DNA of 49,657 nt from Actinomadura sp. NBRC 104412 (GTDB taxonomy: Bacteria > Actinomycetota > Actinomycetes > Streptosporangiales > Streptosporangiaceae), in NCBI RefSeq assembly GCF_030269515.1, contig NZ_BSTM01000042.1, positions 1 to 49,657 on the forward strand, in the 5' to 3' direction. How positions within the stretch are numbered: the first letter of the stretch is position 1; every line of letters starts with the position of its first letter. This document shows, piece after piece, positions 7,759 to 17,280 of the stretch. A program made the position numbers and the translations under genes. A model generated the notes under the pieces. The model saw only the letters and a list, made by a program, of their open reading frames with translations, searched no databases and was not told where the DNA came from.

Positions 7759-9087
7759 TCAGAGCAGCGCCTGGTCGCGCAGGACCTGACGGACGAACAC
7801 GCTGGTCTCACCCGGTGTGCTCTCGTTCACCTCGGTGGGTGGGTGCCAGCGGTTCTGTACCGCCCCTGACAGATCGGCGTAGTAGGGGGTGTTGGGACGA
7901 GGCGACGAGGCCACGATCGAGTCACGGAGCAGCGGCGCCATCGGGAACTGCTGGAGGATGTCCGGATCATCGAAGATGTCCGGCCGGGCCGCCACGTTGC
8001 CCTCGTCGAGCATGTACTGCTTCATGTTCGCGGGTGAGGTGATGCACCGGACCGCCTCCACGGCGACGTCCTGATGCCTGCTGAAGGCGCTGACCCCGAT
8101 CTCGATGCCGCCGAAGGGCGGTCTGGCCGGCTGGTTCGGGGTCACCTTGGGATAGGGCGCCCAGCCGAGGTCGTTGACGATGTTCGGGCTGATGGCGCCG
8201 TCCTCGGCGTCGCCCTGCTCCGCCTGCCAGACATAGCCCCAGTTGAGGAGGAACCCGCCGCGCGGACTGTTGATCGTGGCCCGGGACTGCTCCTCGATGT
8301 CGGTGGACAGGGTCGGGCTCGCCACGCCGGACCGCGCGAGCTTGCCGATGATCCGCGCGGCCTCCCGCCCGGCCGGAGAGTCGATCTCGATGGAGGCGCG
8401 GGAGCCCCGCTCGGTCTGGCCGATCATGCGGCCGCCGGCCGAGGCGATCAGCGCGTTGATCCACACCACGTAGCCCTCGTACCGGTTGCCCTGGACGCCG
8501 ACCAGGGTGTTGGTACGGGTGGCCGCGTCGATCAGTTGGTCCCAGGTGAAGTTGGGGTCGTTGGGGTTGATCCCGGCGCGTCTCGCGACGGACTTGCGGT
8601 ACCAGAGGATCTGGGTGTTGGCCCACATCGGCGCCGCGTAGAGCCTCCCCTTCCAGGTGGAGCTCTGCACCGCCGCGGGGAACACGCCCTGGGTGAGCGG
8701 CGTGGCCTCGCCGGGAGTGAACGGGCGCAGGAACCCGGCGTTGGCGGCCTCGGGGACGAAGACCGGGTCCAGGCTCATCAGGTCGATTCCGGAATCCTTG
8801 GCCGCCAGCCTGCGGATGAGCTGCTCACGCTGGGCGGTCGCGTCGCTGGGGAGAAGTGAGGTGGTGATGGTGTAACGGCCGCCCGAAGCTTGACTACAAC
8901 GTTGGGCGATTTTCATCTGGCCACCGTTGTCGGGGTTGACGTACCAGGTGAGCTCGGGGGGGCCACCGTCGTCGCCGCAGGCGGCCAGTCACGCCCCCAG
9001 GAGCACTACCGCGAGGGCCGCTCGCAGGCTCCTGGCCCTGCGCCGAACGCCGCCGTACCGGGTCCGGGTTCTGCTTCGCTCCGCCAT
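7759..9087 (-). CDS. Extracellular sugar-binding lipoprotein (LpqY-like) with an in-frame TGA in the signal peptide
   Basis: The frame encodes a CUT1-type solute-binding protein, for example WYVNPDN, a segment with AAPMWANTQILWYRK and the C-terminal RWHPPTEVNES. It is the first gene of the importer operon. The ATG at 9087 has an ideal ribosome-binding site (GGAGG, 4 bp upstream), and a twin-arginine-rich n-region leads into the hydrophobic core ALAVVLLGA. Codon 33 is then TGA (8989-8991), directly before LAAC, which would be the lipobox. As read, translation stops inside the signal peptide. An ATG at 8916 would give 385 residues but no signal peptide or lipid anchor and would lack the first strand. 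The rest of the gene is intact, so this is a recent nonsense mutation, a sequencing error, or stop readthrough. Confidence 0.8.
8989..8991 (-). other. In-frame TGA codon inside the binding-protein signal peptide
   Basis: Reading from the ATG at 9087, codon 33 is TGA, between GGA-type core residues LLGA and the lipobox LAAC. Both sides are clearly coding and in the same frame, so a single base change (for example to CGA, GGA or TGG) would restore a complete lipoprotein. No selenocysteine-type element was looked for beyond simple inspection, and none is expected here. Confidence 0.8.
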
Positions 9088-9536
9088 CGGACCTCCAGAA
9101 AGCTCCCACCATGCGGGCGCTTCGCCGGGCCGCATTCCATGGCGGGACCGGATCCCACGTAAACACCCGGCTTAGGAGCTGTCGAGATCTCGGTTTACTA
9201 CCCGACTAAATCGTGAGAAAAACGCAACGCAATGGAAACGGGAATCTCTTCCGAAACATTGTGATCTTGTGGCATAGGGGCGGCATGGGGTGCGGCCCGC
9301 ACTCGCGACATACCCCGTCGCCCCACCCTTCCATACCTGTACCGGCACTTCATTACATTCCCGACATAGCTGACGTGCAAGAAGGCGTGGAGACCGCGGA
9401 CCCCGACCGACCCGCGAAATCTCCACGCCTTCGCCTGTGCGGCGGGCCGTCCGGACCCGTCCGGAGACCGCCCGCCCGTCCCGGAATCCCTCCCATCGCC
9501 CCTGTTCGGGAGAATGATCAGGACCCGGGACGAAGC
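9088..9536. other. Intergenic region upstream of the sugar-importer operon
   Basis: No gene is visible. The segment near 9188-9260 is A/T-rich and, on the minus strand, contains TTGCGT and TAGTCG about 18 bp apart, a weak promoter candidate for the importer operon roughly 110-140 bp before the ATG at 9087. A LacI-family operator could lie here, but I could not define a convincing palindrome. The right part holds the terminator of the lipoprotein gene. Confidence 0.4.
9381..9432 (-). terminator. Hairpin terminator downstream of the repeat lipoprotein
   Basis: GAAGGCGTGGAG (9381-9392) pairs perfectly with CTCCACGCCTTC (9421-9432), and CGCGG/CCGCG can pair inside the loop. It lies about 105 bp after the stop of the minus-strand lipoprotein gene. 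No T-run follows, as is common for actinobacterial terminators. Confidence 0.6.
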
Positions 9537-10532
9537 TCAGTAGCCGTACCTCCCGCCCCTGCCTCCGCCATGATCCGGCCCGCCGGTGCCCGTGATGACC
9601 CGCTCGCCGCGCGGCGACACGACCCACCACACGTTCTGGACGCCCTGCCCCTCGGTGTCACCCGGGCGGTCGTCCCCGGCGAAGTGGTACATCGGGTGTC
9701 CCGCGATGGTGAGCTGGCACCGGCCGTCGTCCTCGCGTTCGATGAAGCCCACGAGACGGCGATCCACGCCTTCGACGCGCAGCCTGCTCCAGCTCGTGAA
9801 GATCACCGGCGGCCAGGCTCTTCTGCAGGCACCGAAGCATGTGGTGGTGCGTGGCCGGTCCCGGTCGAACCGGTACATCACCCGTCCCGCGCCATCGGTG
9901 ACGATCATGCCGAGCCGCGGGTCGCGCCGCACCTTGACCACCGTCCACCCGGCCCGGCGGTCGCCGCCCTCCCGCTGGGGACGTTTCCGCGCCGGGGGCG
10001 GCGCGGCCTTCTTGCCGTCCGGCCGGGCCGCGTACCACGCGCCGCCCACGCCCTGCCCCTTGGCGTCCCCCGGCCGCCGGTCCTTGGCGTACGTGTAGAG
10101 CGGCCAGCCGGCGAGCGTGACCTGCCACTGCCCGTCCGGGCGCCGCACCTTGCCGACCAGGTCCTCGTCCACGCCCTTCACCTGGACGGCGCCGTCCCCG
10201 GCCGGCACCGGCGGCCACGCCTTCGCGCAGGCGTCCACGCAGGTGGACGCGGGCGGCCGGGCCGTGTCCTTGTCGAACCGGTACAGGGTGCGTCCCTTCC
10301 GGTCGGTCACCACCCTGCCGAGCCCGCCGACGCTCGCCACCTCCAGCGCCGTCGGCACCGCGGCCGGCGACGGAAGGGGCGGCTGTGACGGCGCCGCGCT
10401 CGGGTTCGTCCCGGCGCGGGCGTTCAGCCTGCCTCCGGACCCCTCGTTCCCGCAGGCCGTGAGAACGATCGCCGAGGCCGCCAGGACGGCCACCACGGGC
10501 GCCGTCCATGGCCCCCATCGCGAGATCCCCAT
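9537..10532 (-). CDS. Lipoprotein with COG4315-type secreted repeats
   Basis: The 331-residue protein starts at the ATG at 10532, which follows GGAGGCAGAG. A signal peptide ends in the lipobox LTAC (Cys27), so it should be a membrane-anchored extracellular lipoprotein. It has a Pro/Ala-rich linker and then pairs of the 'secreted repeat of unknown function' (Pfam lipoprotein_15 type). Each pair has the landmarks GRTLYRFDKD or GRVMYRFDRD, a two-cysteine segment (CVDACAKAWPPV; CFGACRRAWPPV) and WPLYTYAKDRRPGD or HPMYHFAGDDRPGD followed by GQGV..WW or GQGV..AWY. Two such units are present (about residues 60-185 and 200-325). The paired cysteines suggest disulfides or heme/metal contact, but no function is established. 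Confidence 0.8.
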   Translation of the reverse strand: MGISRWGPWTAPVVAVLAASAIVLTACGNEGSGGRLNARAGTNPSAAPSQPPLPSPAAVPTALEVASVGGLGRVVTDRKGRTLYRFDKDTARPPASTCVDACAKAWPPVPAGDGAVQVKGVDEDLVGKVRRPDGQWQVTLAGWPLYTYAKDRRPGDAKGQGVGGAWYAARPDGKKAAPPPARKRPQREGGDRRAGWTVVKVRRDPRLGMIVTDGAGRVMYRFDRDRPRTTTCFGACRRAWPPVIFTSWSRLRVEGVDRRLVGFIEREDDGRCQLTIAGHPMYHFAGDDRPGDTEGQGVQNVWWVVSPRGERVITGTGGPDHGGGRGGRYGY

Positions 10533-10769
10533 CTCTGCCTCCAGCCGATCAGCCGATCCGGCCCCCGGGTCGTCGAGCAATACGCGATCGGCACCGCGGC
10601 GGGTTCAACACCTTCCCCAGGAGTCCCACCGGCCAGAGCGGTCCGGGGTTCTGCGCGCCGGGCCGGAACAGGGTGAACGACAGCAACGCCGTCGACGTCC
10701 AAAATGGACATACAGTCTGATCTTGCTGCCGGCCAGGACAGGGCCGGGACCGCACCCGGGAGCGCAGCC

Positions 10770-11993
10770 GTGACCACAGGGCCACTGGAGAAGGACTCAG
10801 GGCCGCCGCCCGCCGCTCACGGCCGGCCGCTGGGCACGCAGGCGGGTCCGGCGTGGATCGTCCTCCCGGCGCGGGTGATCGCCGTGGTGATCGTCCTGCC
10901 CCTCCGCCTGGTCTACGATCTGGCGGCGCTGGCCGGACGTGGCCTGAAGCGGACACCCGGATGGATCGGGCGGATGCTGCGCGCCGCCTACCTGACCCTG
11001 CTGCATCCCATCGTCCGGTTGATCGGCATGGGCGCCGCCGCCCTCTGGTCGGGCGTGGCCTGGCTCTGGACGAACCTCGTGTACGGGCCGCTCCGCTGGC
11101 TGGCCGTCGTCGCCCTCTGGGGTGGTCTGCGGTTCCTGGGACGGGGCATCGGACGGGCCGCGTCCTGGTTCACGGCGGTGTTCCTCGCGCCGATCGGCAG
11201 GCTTCTCGCCGCCATCGTCTCCGGTCTGGCCGCCGGCCTGCGCTGGCTCGGCACGCAGATCGGCAAGATCCTGAACCTGGTTCTCGTCCGCCCGCTCGCC
11301 GCCCTGTGCCGGGGCATCGGGTGGGTCCTCAAGCAGGTCGGCCTCGGCCTGTGGCTCGTGCTCAGGGGCATCGGCCTCGGGCTGTGGCTCGTGCTCAAGG
11401 GGATCGGCCTCGGGCTGTGGCTGGTGCTGAAGGGCATCGGCATCGCGCTGAGGTTCCTGGGCGAGGTCCTGATCGTCCGACCGGCGCTCCTGCTGTGGCG
11501 GTACGTGCTGCGCCCGCCGCTGGACTTCCTGGCCCGGCTGGCACGCGCCACGGGCGCGGCCCTCGTCCGGGCCTTGCACCTGCTGGGAACCGGCGTCTCG
11601 GCCGTCTGGGGCATCTTCCTGGGGGCGCTGTTCTGGGCTTGGCGGATGCTCGGCCGGCTGTTCTCCTGGACCGCGCGGATCCTGTTCGTGATCCCGGCGC
11701 TGGCCCTGTACCGCTACCTGCTCCGCCCCCTCGGCCAGGCGATCGCCGCCCTGTGGCGGTTCACCGCCCGCGGCCTGAGGTGGCTGTGGCGCACCCTCGT
11801 CGTCACGCCCGCCCGCGTGGTGAAGGAAACCGTGCTCGTCCCGGCCGGGCAGGTGCTCCGCGCGGCCTGGCGGGTGACCGTCCGCGACCCGGCCCGGTGG
11901 GTGAGCAGGAGCGTGTTGTCGCCCATCCGGCAGACCGTGCGGGACGTCCGGCTCCAGTTCCGCCGCGCCTTCCGCGGCCGCCCCGCGCGCTGA
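10770..11993 (+). CDS. Trp/Leu/Gly-rich membrane protein with 11-residue repeats
   Basis: I do not recognise a family. From the GTG at 10770 (GGGAG 7 bp upstream) the protein has 407 residues; the frame opens further upstream at an ATG at 10704, which has no ribosome-binding site. After a Pro/Gly-rich N-terminus nearly the whole chain is made of short hydrophobic stretches broken by single basic residues, such as LRLVYDLAALAGRGL and WLWTNLVYGPLRWLAV, rather than normal 20-residue transmembrane helices. The centre carries three exact-length repeats of the LGLWLVLKGIG type. This looks like a series of amphipathic or re-entrant helices lying on the membrane. The C-terminus is basic. It is followed 50 bp later by pyrD and may share its transcript. 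Confidence 0.65.
   Translation: MTTGPLEKDSGPPPAAHGRPLGTQAGPAWIVLPARVIAVVIVLPLRLVYDLAALAGRGLKRTPGWIGRMLRAAYLTLLHPIVRLIGMGAAALWSGVAWLWTNLVYGPLRWLAVVALWGGLRFLGRGIGRAASWFTAVFLAPIGRLLAAIVSGLAAGLRWLGTQIGKILNLVLVRPLAALCRGIGWVLKQVGLGLWLVLRGIGLGLWLVLKGIGLGLWLVLKGIGIALRFLGEVLIVRPALLLWRYVLRPPLDFLARLARATGAALVRALHLLGTGVSAVWGIFLGALFWAWRMLGRLFSWTARILFVIPALALYRYLLRPLGQAIAALWRFTARGLRWLWRTLVVTPARVVKETVLVPAGQVLRAAWRVTVRDPARWVSRSVLSPIRQTVRDVRLQFRRAFRGRPAR
11340..11438 (+). repeat. Three tandem 33-bp units inside the membrane-protein gene
   Basis: Units 11340-11372, 11373-11405 and 11406-11438 are each 33 bp and nearly identical (GGCCTCGGGCTGTGG core). They encode three copies of an 11-residue motif, GLGLWLVLKGI. 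A degenerate fourth unit begins with GGCATCGCGCTG. The frame is kept, so copy number could change without a frameshift. Confidence 0.9.
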
Positions 11994-12043
11994 CCCCGCC
12001 CCATGCGGCCGGGCCGCGCCCGGCCCTGGGACAATCGACCTCG

Positions 12044-13117
<1,074 letters not shown>

Positions 13118-13122
13118 GTGGG

Positions 13123-14625
13123 TCAGCCCGGGACGAGCTCGAAGAAGCCGTCGGCGATCAGCTCGGGCAGCACCGCCTCGGCGTGCGCCCGTACCTGACC
13201 GGGGTCGAGCGCCAAGAGCCGCGCGATGGCGTCCAGCAGCGGGCCGAGCGGCAGGGTCCCGTCGCAGACCCCGGCGAGGGCGGCCTCGACCGTGCCGACG
13301 CCTGCCGCCCGGCGCAGCCGGTCGCTCTGCCGGAGCAGGATCCGCTCCGGGTCCTCGGCTCCCGGTGGTCCGATCTGCTCCTGCACGACGCCGTCCACGG
13401 TACGGAGCGGCAGGCCGTCCGCGACACCCTTTCCACAGGCTGTGGAAAACTCGCGGGCGGCGCGGAACCCGTCCAGGATCCGGTCGGCATAGGCGCCCAC
13501 CGGCTGATCGACCGCGTGCCGGATCTCCTCCACCCGGATCACCGGGCGGTCCGCTCCCGTACGCCGCAGCACGATCCACCCGAAGCCGATTCCGGTCACC
13601 TCGTGCCGCTCGAAGTAGTCGAGCCAGGCGTCGTACCGCTCCCGGTACCGGGACGTCCCCGCCTCGCGGGAGTCGCGCAGCCACAGCTCCGCGTACTCCG
13701 CCGGGTCTTGGACGTCCCGCTGGACCACCCACGCGTCACAGCCGGACTGCTCGACCCAGGCGCCGACCCGTTCCTCCCAGGGAACGCCCTTGACCTGCAA
13801 CCAGTTGGCCAGGAACCGGCAATGGCCGCCCTCGTTCAGCAGGCCGGGCGCCTCGGCGACCAGGCGCCTGCAGAACTCGTCACCCGGTAGACCCGACTCG
13901 CGGTAGACGTACCGCGTGCCCTCCTCCGGCGGGGCGATGACGAACGGCGGGTTGGAGACGATCAAGTCGAACCGGCGTCCCGCGACCGGCTCCAGAAGCG
14001 AGCCCTCAAGGAACTCGACGCCCTCCACCCCGGAGAGGGCGGCGCTCATCCTCGCCATCGCCAAGGCCCGGGGGTTCACATCCGTGGCGGTGACGTGGCG
14101 CGCCCGCGAGGCCAGCCACAGCGCCTGGACGCCGCAGCCCGTACCCAGATCGAGGGCGTTATCCACAGGGCTGTGGACGGCGAGCCGCCCCAGGCCGCCG
14201 GACGCGCCGCCCGCGCCCACCACATGATCGGGCCGGACGGCGGCGGCGCTTCCCGGCAGCACCTTCAGATCCGAGACGACATAGCCGGCGTGGCCACCGG
14301 CCGGGTCGTCCACCGCCTCCAGCGGCTCAACGCGCAGCAGCGCCCGCACCTCCCCACCGGACGCCTCGGCCAGCCCGGCGGCGATCAGCTCGTCCGCGCC
14401 GTACCGTCCGGACCCCAGCGACGCGGCGGGAACGGGCACCTGAAGCCAGAACAACCGGACCAGCGCCTCCAGCGGCGACCCCCCGCCGGTCGCCCGCAGC
14501 GCCGGAACGATCTCGTCCCGCGCCAGCGCGCCGCCCGCGACCGGGCCGAGCAGGTCCCGGACCCCCTGGACCGTGTAGCCCGCACGCTCCCACGCCCGGC
14601 CGAGCTCACCCAGATCAGCAAACAT
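13123..14625 (-). CDS. SAM-dependent methyltransferase with NPPF motif (HemK/PrmC-like catalytic domain)
   Basis: This 500-residue protein has three parts: an actinobacterial N-terminal region (about 1-150, DUF7059-like), a Rossmann methyltransferase core (about 150-330), and a C-terminal domain. The core shows NALDLGTGCGVQALWLA (motif I), TATDVNPRALAMARM (motif II) and LIVSNPPFVIAPP (motif IV). NPP(F/Y) is the signature of enzymes that methylate amide or amino nitrogens, such as PrmC, RsmC-type and DNA adenine enzymes. A translation factor, rRNA or ribosomal protein is the most likely substrate, but this is not shown. It is followed on the same strand by no other gene before pyrD and lies 5 bp after the amidase gene, so the two may be co-transcribed. 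Confidence 0.8.
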   Translation of the reverse strand: MFADLGELGRAWERAGYTVQGVRDLLGPVAGGALARDEIVPALRATGGGSPLEALVRLFWLQVPVPAASLGSGRYGADELIAAGLAEASGGEVRALLRVEPLEAVDDPAGGHAGYVVSDLKVLPGSAAAVRPDHVVGAGGASGGLGRLAVHSPVDNALDLGTGCGVQALWLASRARHVTATDVNPRALAMARMSAALSGVEGVEFLEGSLLEPVAGRRFDLIVSNPPFVIAPPEEGTRYVYRESGLPGDEFCRRLVAEAPGLLNEGGHCRFLANWLQVKGVPWEERVGAWVEQSGCDAWVVQRDVQDPAEYAELWLRDSREAGTSRYRERYDAWLDYFERHEVTGIGFGWIVLRRTGADRPVIRVEEIRHAVDQPVGAYADRILDGFRAAREFSTACGKGVADGLPLRTVDGVVQEQIGPPGAEDPERILLRQSDRLRRAAGVGTVEAALAGVCDGTLPLGPLLDAIARLLALDPGQVRAHAEAVLPELIADGFFELVPG

Positions 14626-14629
14626 CCGC

Positions 14630-15466
14630 TCAGCGCGCCAGGTAGGCGGCGAAGCCGTTCGCCAGGGACTCGGCCATCCGCTGCCGGAAGGCGGCGCTCC
14701 TCATCTTGGCCGCGTCCGACGAGTTCCGCATGTTGCCGCACTCGATGAACACCTTCGGCACCTTGGACAGGTTGAGCCCGCCCAGGTCGTTCCTGCGGTC
14801 GATGCCCCGCGTGCCCCGGTAGGTCGAGAACGGCAGGCCGGTGCCCTCATGGAACGCGTCCCGGATCGCCGTGCCGAGGGTGCGCGACGGCCCGACGATC
14901 CGCGTGTTGAACCCCGGCACCCCGATCGGCTCGATGACATGGAACCCATGGCCGGACGCCGGCGCCCCGTCGCCGTGGATGGAGATCGCCGCGTCCGCCT
15001 TCGCACGGTTGGCGATACCGGCCCGCTCGGTGATACAGGGCCCCACGCCGACGTCGTTCTCGCGGGTCAGCTTGACCTCGGCCCCGCGTTCCCTCAGCAA
15101 CTTGGCGAGGCGCTTGGACACGTCCCAGGTGAAGGCGTGCTCGCTGTAACCGTCGTTGGTGGACGTCCCCGTCGTGTCGCACGGCTTCCGCCCGTTGCCC
15201 ACGAAGACCAGCCGGTTGATCTCCCCAGGGTGCCGGGCGTTGCCGCCGTTGTGCCCCGGATCGATCACGATGACCTTGCCTTCCAGCGCGTTGGACCCTC
15301 CGGTCGGGCCCCGTCCGTCCGGCGTCCCGCCTGTCTGCGTGGACCTGGGCGGCTGAACGCTACGGTCCGGTCCGCTGCCCTGATCGGAACCGCCCCCGCA
15401 CGCCCCCAGCACGCCCAGGCACAGCGCCAGAGCGACCGCGGCCATGCCGTGTCGGTGCGATCCCAT
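14630..15466 (-). CDS. N-acetylmuramoyl-L-alanine amidase lipoprotein (Amidase_3)
   Basis: The enzyme cuts the bond between muramic acid and the stem peptide, using zinc, outside the cell membrane. The 278-residue protein has a signal peptide ending in LGAC (Cys23), followed by a Gly/Ser/Pro linker. The amidase domain (about 60-278) carries IDPGHNGG with the first zinc His, a following Glu zinc ligand, ISIHGDGA with the second His, and VFIECGNM with the catalytic Glu near the end. It resembles the mycobacterial amidase Rv3717, but with a lipid anchor. Two cysteine-containing segments (KPCDTTG, VGPCITERA) may form a disulfide. The methyltransferase gene follows 5 bp downstream. Confidence 0.9.
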   Translation of the reverse strand: MGSHRHGMAAVALALCLGVLGACGGGSDQGSGPDRSVQPPRSTQTGGTPDGRGPTGGSNALEGKVIVIDPGHNGGNARHPGEINRLVFVGNGRKPCDTTGTSTNDGYSEHAFTWDVSKRLAKLLRERGAEVKLTRENDVGVGPCITERAGIANRAKADAAISIHGDGAPASGHGFHVIEPIGVPGFNTRIVGPSRTLGTAIRDAFHEGTGLPFSTYRGTRGIDRRNDLGGLNLSKVPKVFIECGNMRNSSDAAKMRSAAFRQRMAESLANGFAAYLAR

Positions 15467-15544
15467 GGGCCGACCCCCGTAACGAGTTCGTTATGGACCC
15501 TGACAGTCTGCATACCGGCACGGATTCGTCAAAACGCGCACCGG

Positions 15545-15802
15545 TCAGCTCGCCGGTTCCGCCTTGCCGAGCAGCGCGGCCAGGGCACGCGCCTCCTCCG
15601 TGTCCAGGCCGAGGACCACACGGGGGCGTCCCCAGGGATGGTCGATCGAGTGCGCCACGTAACTCGCCACCGACTCCGACAACTCCTCGGCGAGGCCCCG
15701 CGCGTGCCGCCACTCCGACCAGGCACGCTCCAGCTCGCTCGCCGCACGCTGCGCGGACGACACCAACTCCGGATCACGCACGACCCCGCCCCCCGGTGAC
15801 AT
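15545..15802 (-). CDS. Small conserved-looking protein of unknown function
   Basis: From the ATG at 15802 the product has 85 residues: MSPGGGVVRDPELVSSAQRA, a central helix-rich segment with heptad-like pattern (RAASELERAWSEWRHARG), and an end resembling a short alpha/beta tail (RVVLGLDTEEARALAALLG). There is no signal peptide or membrane segment. The frame is open to an ATG at 15847, which would add a basic leader. I do not recognise a family. It stands between the amidase gene (78 bp downstream) and the terminator of the LacI-family gene. Coding bias fits a real gene. Confidence 0.6.
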   Translation of the reverse strand: MSPGGGVVRDPELVSSAQRAASELERAWSEWRHARGLAEELSESVASYVAHSIDHPWGRPRVVLGLDTEEARALAALLGKAEPAS

Positions 15803-15882
15803 CGATCTCTTGCGGCGCGCCACGGGCCGCCGAACGGTCGTCCCCATTAACGCCCCGTCCGGCGCCCCGCGGCACGCCGCTT

Positions 15883-15933
15883 GCGGGAGGCTTGACCGTC
15901 CCCTTGCCAGGAGAGAACGGACGAGCCTCCCGC
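15883..15933 (-). terminator. Long hairpin terminator after the LacI-family gene
   Basis: GCGGGAGGCT (15883-15892) pairs exactly with AGCCTCCCGC (15924-15933), and GTCC/GGAC extend the stem inside. It begins 5 bp after the stop codon of the minus-strand LacI-family gene, as expected for its terminator. Confidence 0.65.
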
Positions 15934-15937
15934 GGCG

Positions 15938-17017
15938 CTACCGCGGCGCGGGCCCGGTCGTGGACCGCACCACCAGATGGGGGACGACCAGGTTCTGGCG
16001 CGCCACCCGTCCCGGATCCTCGATCCGCGCGGTGAGCAGCTCGGCGGCGACCCGCCCCATGTCACGGCGCGGCTGGTCCACGCTGGTCAGCGAGATATGC
16101 CGGATCGCCGCCAGATGCGTGTTGTCGTACCCGACGATCGAGACCTGCTCGGGCACGGGCAGCCCCAGCTCGTCCGCCGCCGACAGCGCCCCGGTGGCGA
16201 CCAGGTCGTTGGGCGCGAAGATCGCGGTGGGCCTGCGGTCACGCGACAGCAGCACCTGCGCGGCCCGGTACCCGCCCTCCTCGGTGAAGTCGCCGTGCTC
16301 GACGACGATCTCGTCCTCCAGCCCGTGCCGCCGCATCGCCTTCTCGTACCCGGCCCGGCGGTAGCGCGCCGTGGTCGAGCGTGCCCCCTCGATATGGGCG
16401 ATGCGCCGGTGTCCCAGCTCCACCAGATGCTCGACGGCCAGGCTGGCGCCCAGCTCGTCGTCGTCCACCACGATGTCGACCCCCACCACATCGCGTTCGC
16501 CGACCACCACCACCGGAACGCTGGCCGCCGCCTCCTTCAGCGAATCGGGCACGACGCTGAGCAGCACCAGGCCGTCCACCCGCATCTCCAGGAACGCCTC
16601 GACCGCCTCAGCCTCGAACATCGGATCCCAGCGCCCACTGCCGACCAGCATGCGCAGGCCCTCGCCGTGCAGGGTCTCCTGGAGCCCGTCCAGGAACTCG
16701 GCGAAGAACGGGTTGTGCAGGTCGGCCACGATCGCCCCGATGAGCCTCGTCCGGCCCTCCACCAGGCTGCGTGCGACCGCGTTCGGCCGGTACCCCAGCT
16801 CACGGGCCGCCTGGAGCACGGCCTGCCGCCGTCGCTCGCTCACATGCGGCGACCCGCGCATCACCAGGGAGACCAGGGACTTCGACACTCCCGCACGTTC
16901 GGCGACATTGCGGATCGTCGGCTTGGGACCGGGCACCGTGCGCCCTGCGCCGCCACGCGGCAGGGGCACAGCGCCCTTTCGTTCACGCGGGGGACTACTA
17001 CCTTCACCAAGTGACAT
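15938..17017 (-). CDS. LacI-family transcriptional regulator
   Basis: The 359-residue repressor starts at an ATG at 17017 with GGAG 5 bp upstream. A flexible, Pro/Arg-rich leader precedes the LacI helix-turn-helix TIRNVAERAGVSKSLVSLVM (about residues 32-51) and the hinge helix region LGYRPNAVARSLVEGRT. The rest is a periplasmic-binding-like sugar-sensing domain with ADLHNPFFAEFLDGL, GERDVVGVDIVVDDD and SIVGYDNTHLAAIRHISLTSVDQP. Such regulators usually repress sugar uptake genes until the sugar binds. The nearest candidate target is the importer operon about 7 kb away; that link is inference. The long N-terminal leader before the HTH is a little unusual. Confidence 0.9.
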   Translation of the reverse strand: MSLGEGSSPPRERKGAVPLPRGGAGRTVPGPKPTIRNVAERAGVSKSLVSLVMRGSPHVSERRRQAVLQAARELGYRPNAVARSLVEGRTRLIGAIVADLHNPFFAEFLDGLQETLHGEGLRMLVGSGRWDPMFEAEAVEAFLEMRVDGLVLLSVVPDSLKEAAASVPVVVVGERDVVGVDIVVDDDELGASLAVEHLVELGHRRIAHIEGARSTTARYRRAGYEKAMRRHGLEDEIVVEHGDFTEEGGYRAAQVLLSRDRRPTAIFAPNDLVATGALSAADELGLPVPEQVSIVGYDNTHLAAIRHISLTSVDQPRRDMGRVAAELLTARIEDPGRVARQNLVVPHLVVRSTTGPAPR

Positions 17018-17280
17018 GGCACTCCGTCCAGGGGGCCTGCAGGACCTGCCGCCTCGGCGAACCGGGGGGCCGGCGCGCCTCCCCCACTCGGGGGGAGATG
17101 CCATGATGCCTTGCCTTCGCTCCGAATCGTCGCAACCGTGAGTAACGGGCGTACGTCAATGGCAGTTCGGGCCTGTGGTGTTCTGGAGCACAATGCCGAG
17201 GTGCTCCGTTCACAAGGGGAAAAGGGGTGCGCGTTCCCCTGGTCGCACTCGGATACGCTGCGCAGGTGGGCGAACGTACA

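Noticed and set aside
7759..8916. Cytoplasmic solute-binding protein starting at the ATG at 8916
   Set aside because: It would lose the signal peptide, lipobox and first strand that are present in frame upstream after an ideal ribosome-binding site at 9087; a nonsense codon explains the data better.
9188..9270. LacI operator upstream of the sugar-importer operon
   Set aside because: The region is A/T-rich with pieces of symmetry (CAATG/CATTG, GGAA/TTCC), but these are not arranged as a regular palindrome with a central CG, so I do not list an operator.
10853..12043. N-terminal extension of PyrD into the membrane-protein gene
   Set aside because: The family N-terminus begins at the ATG at 12044; the upstream part is the shadow frame of the preceding gene.
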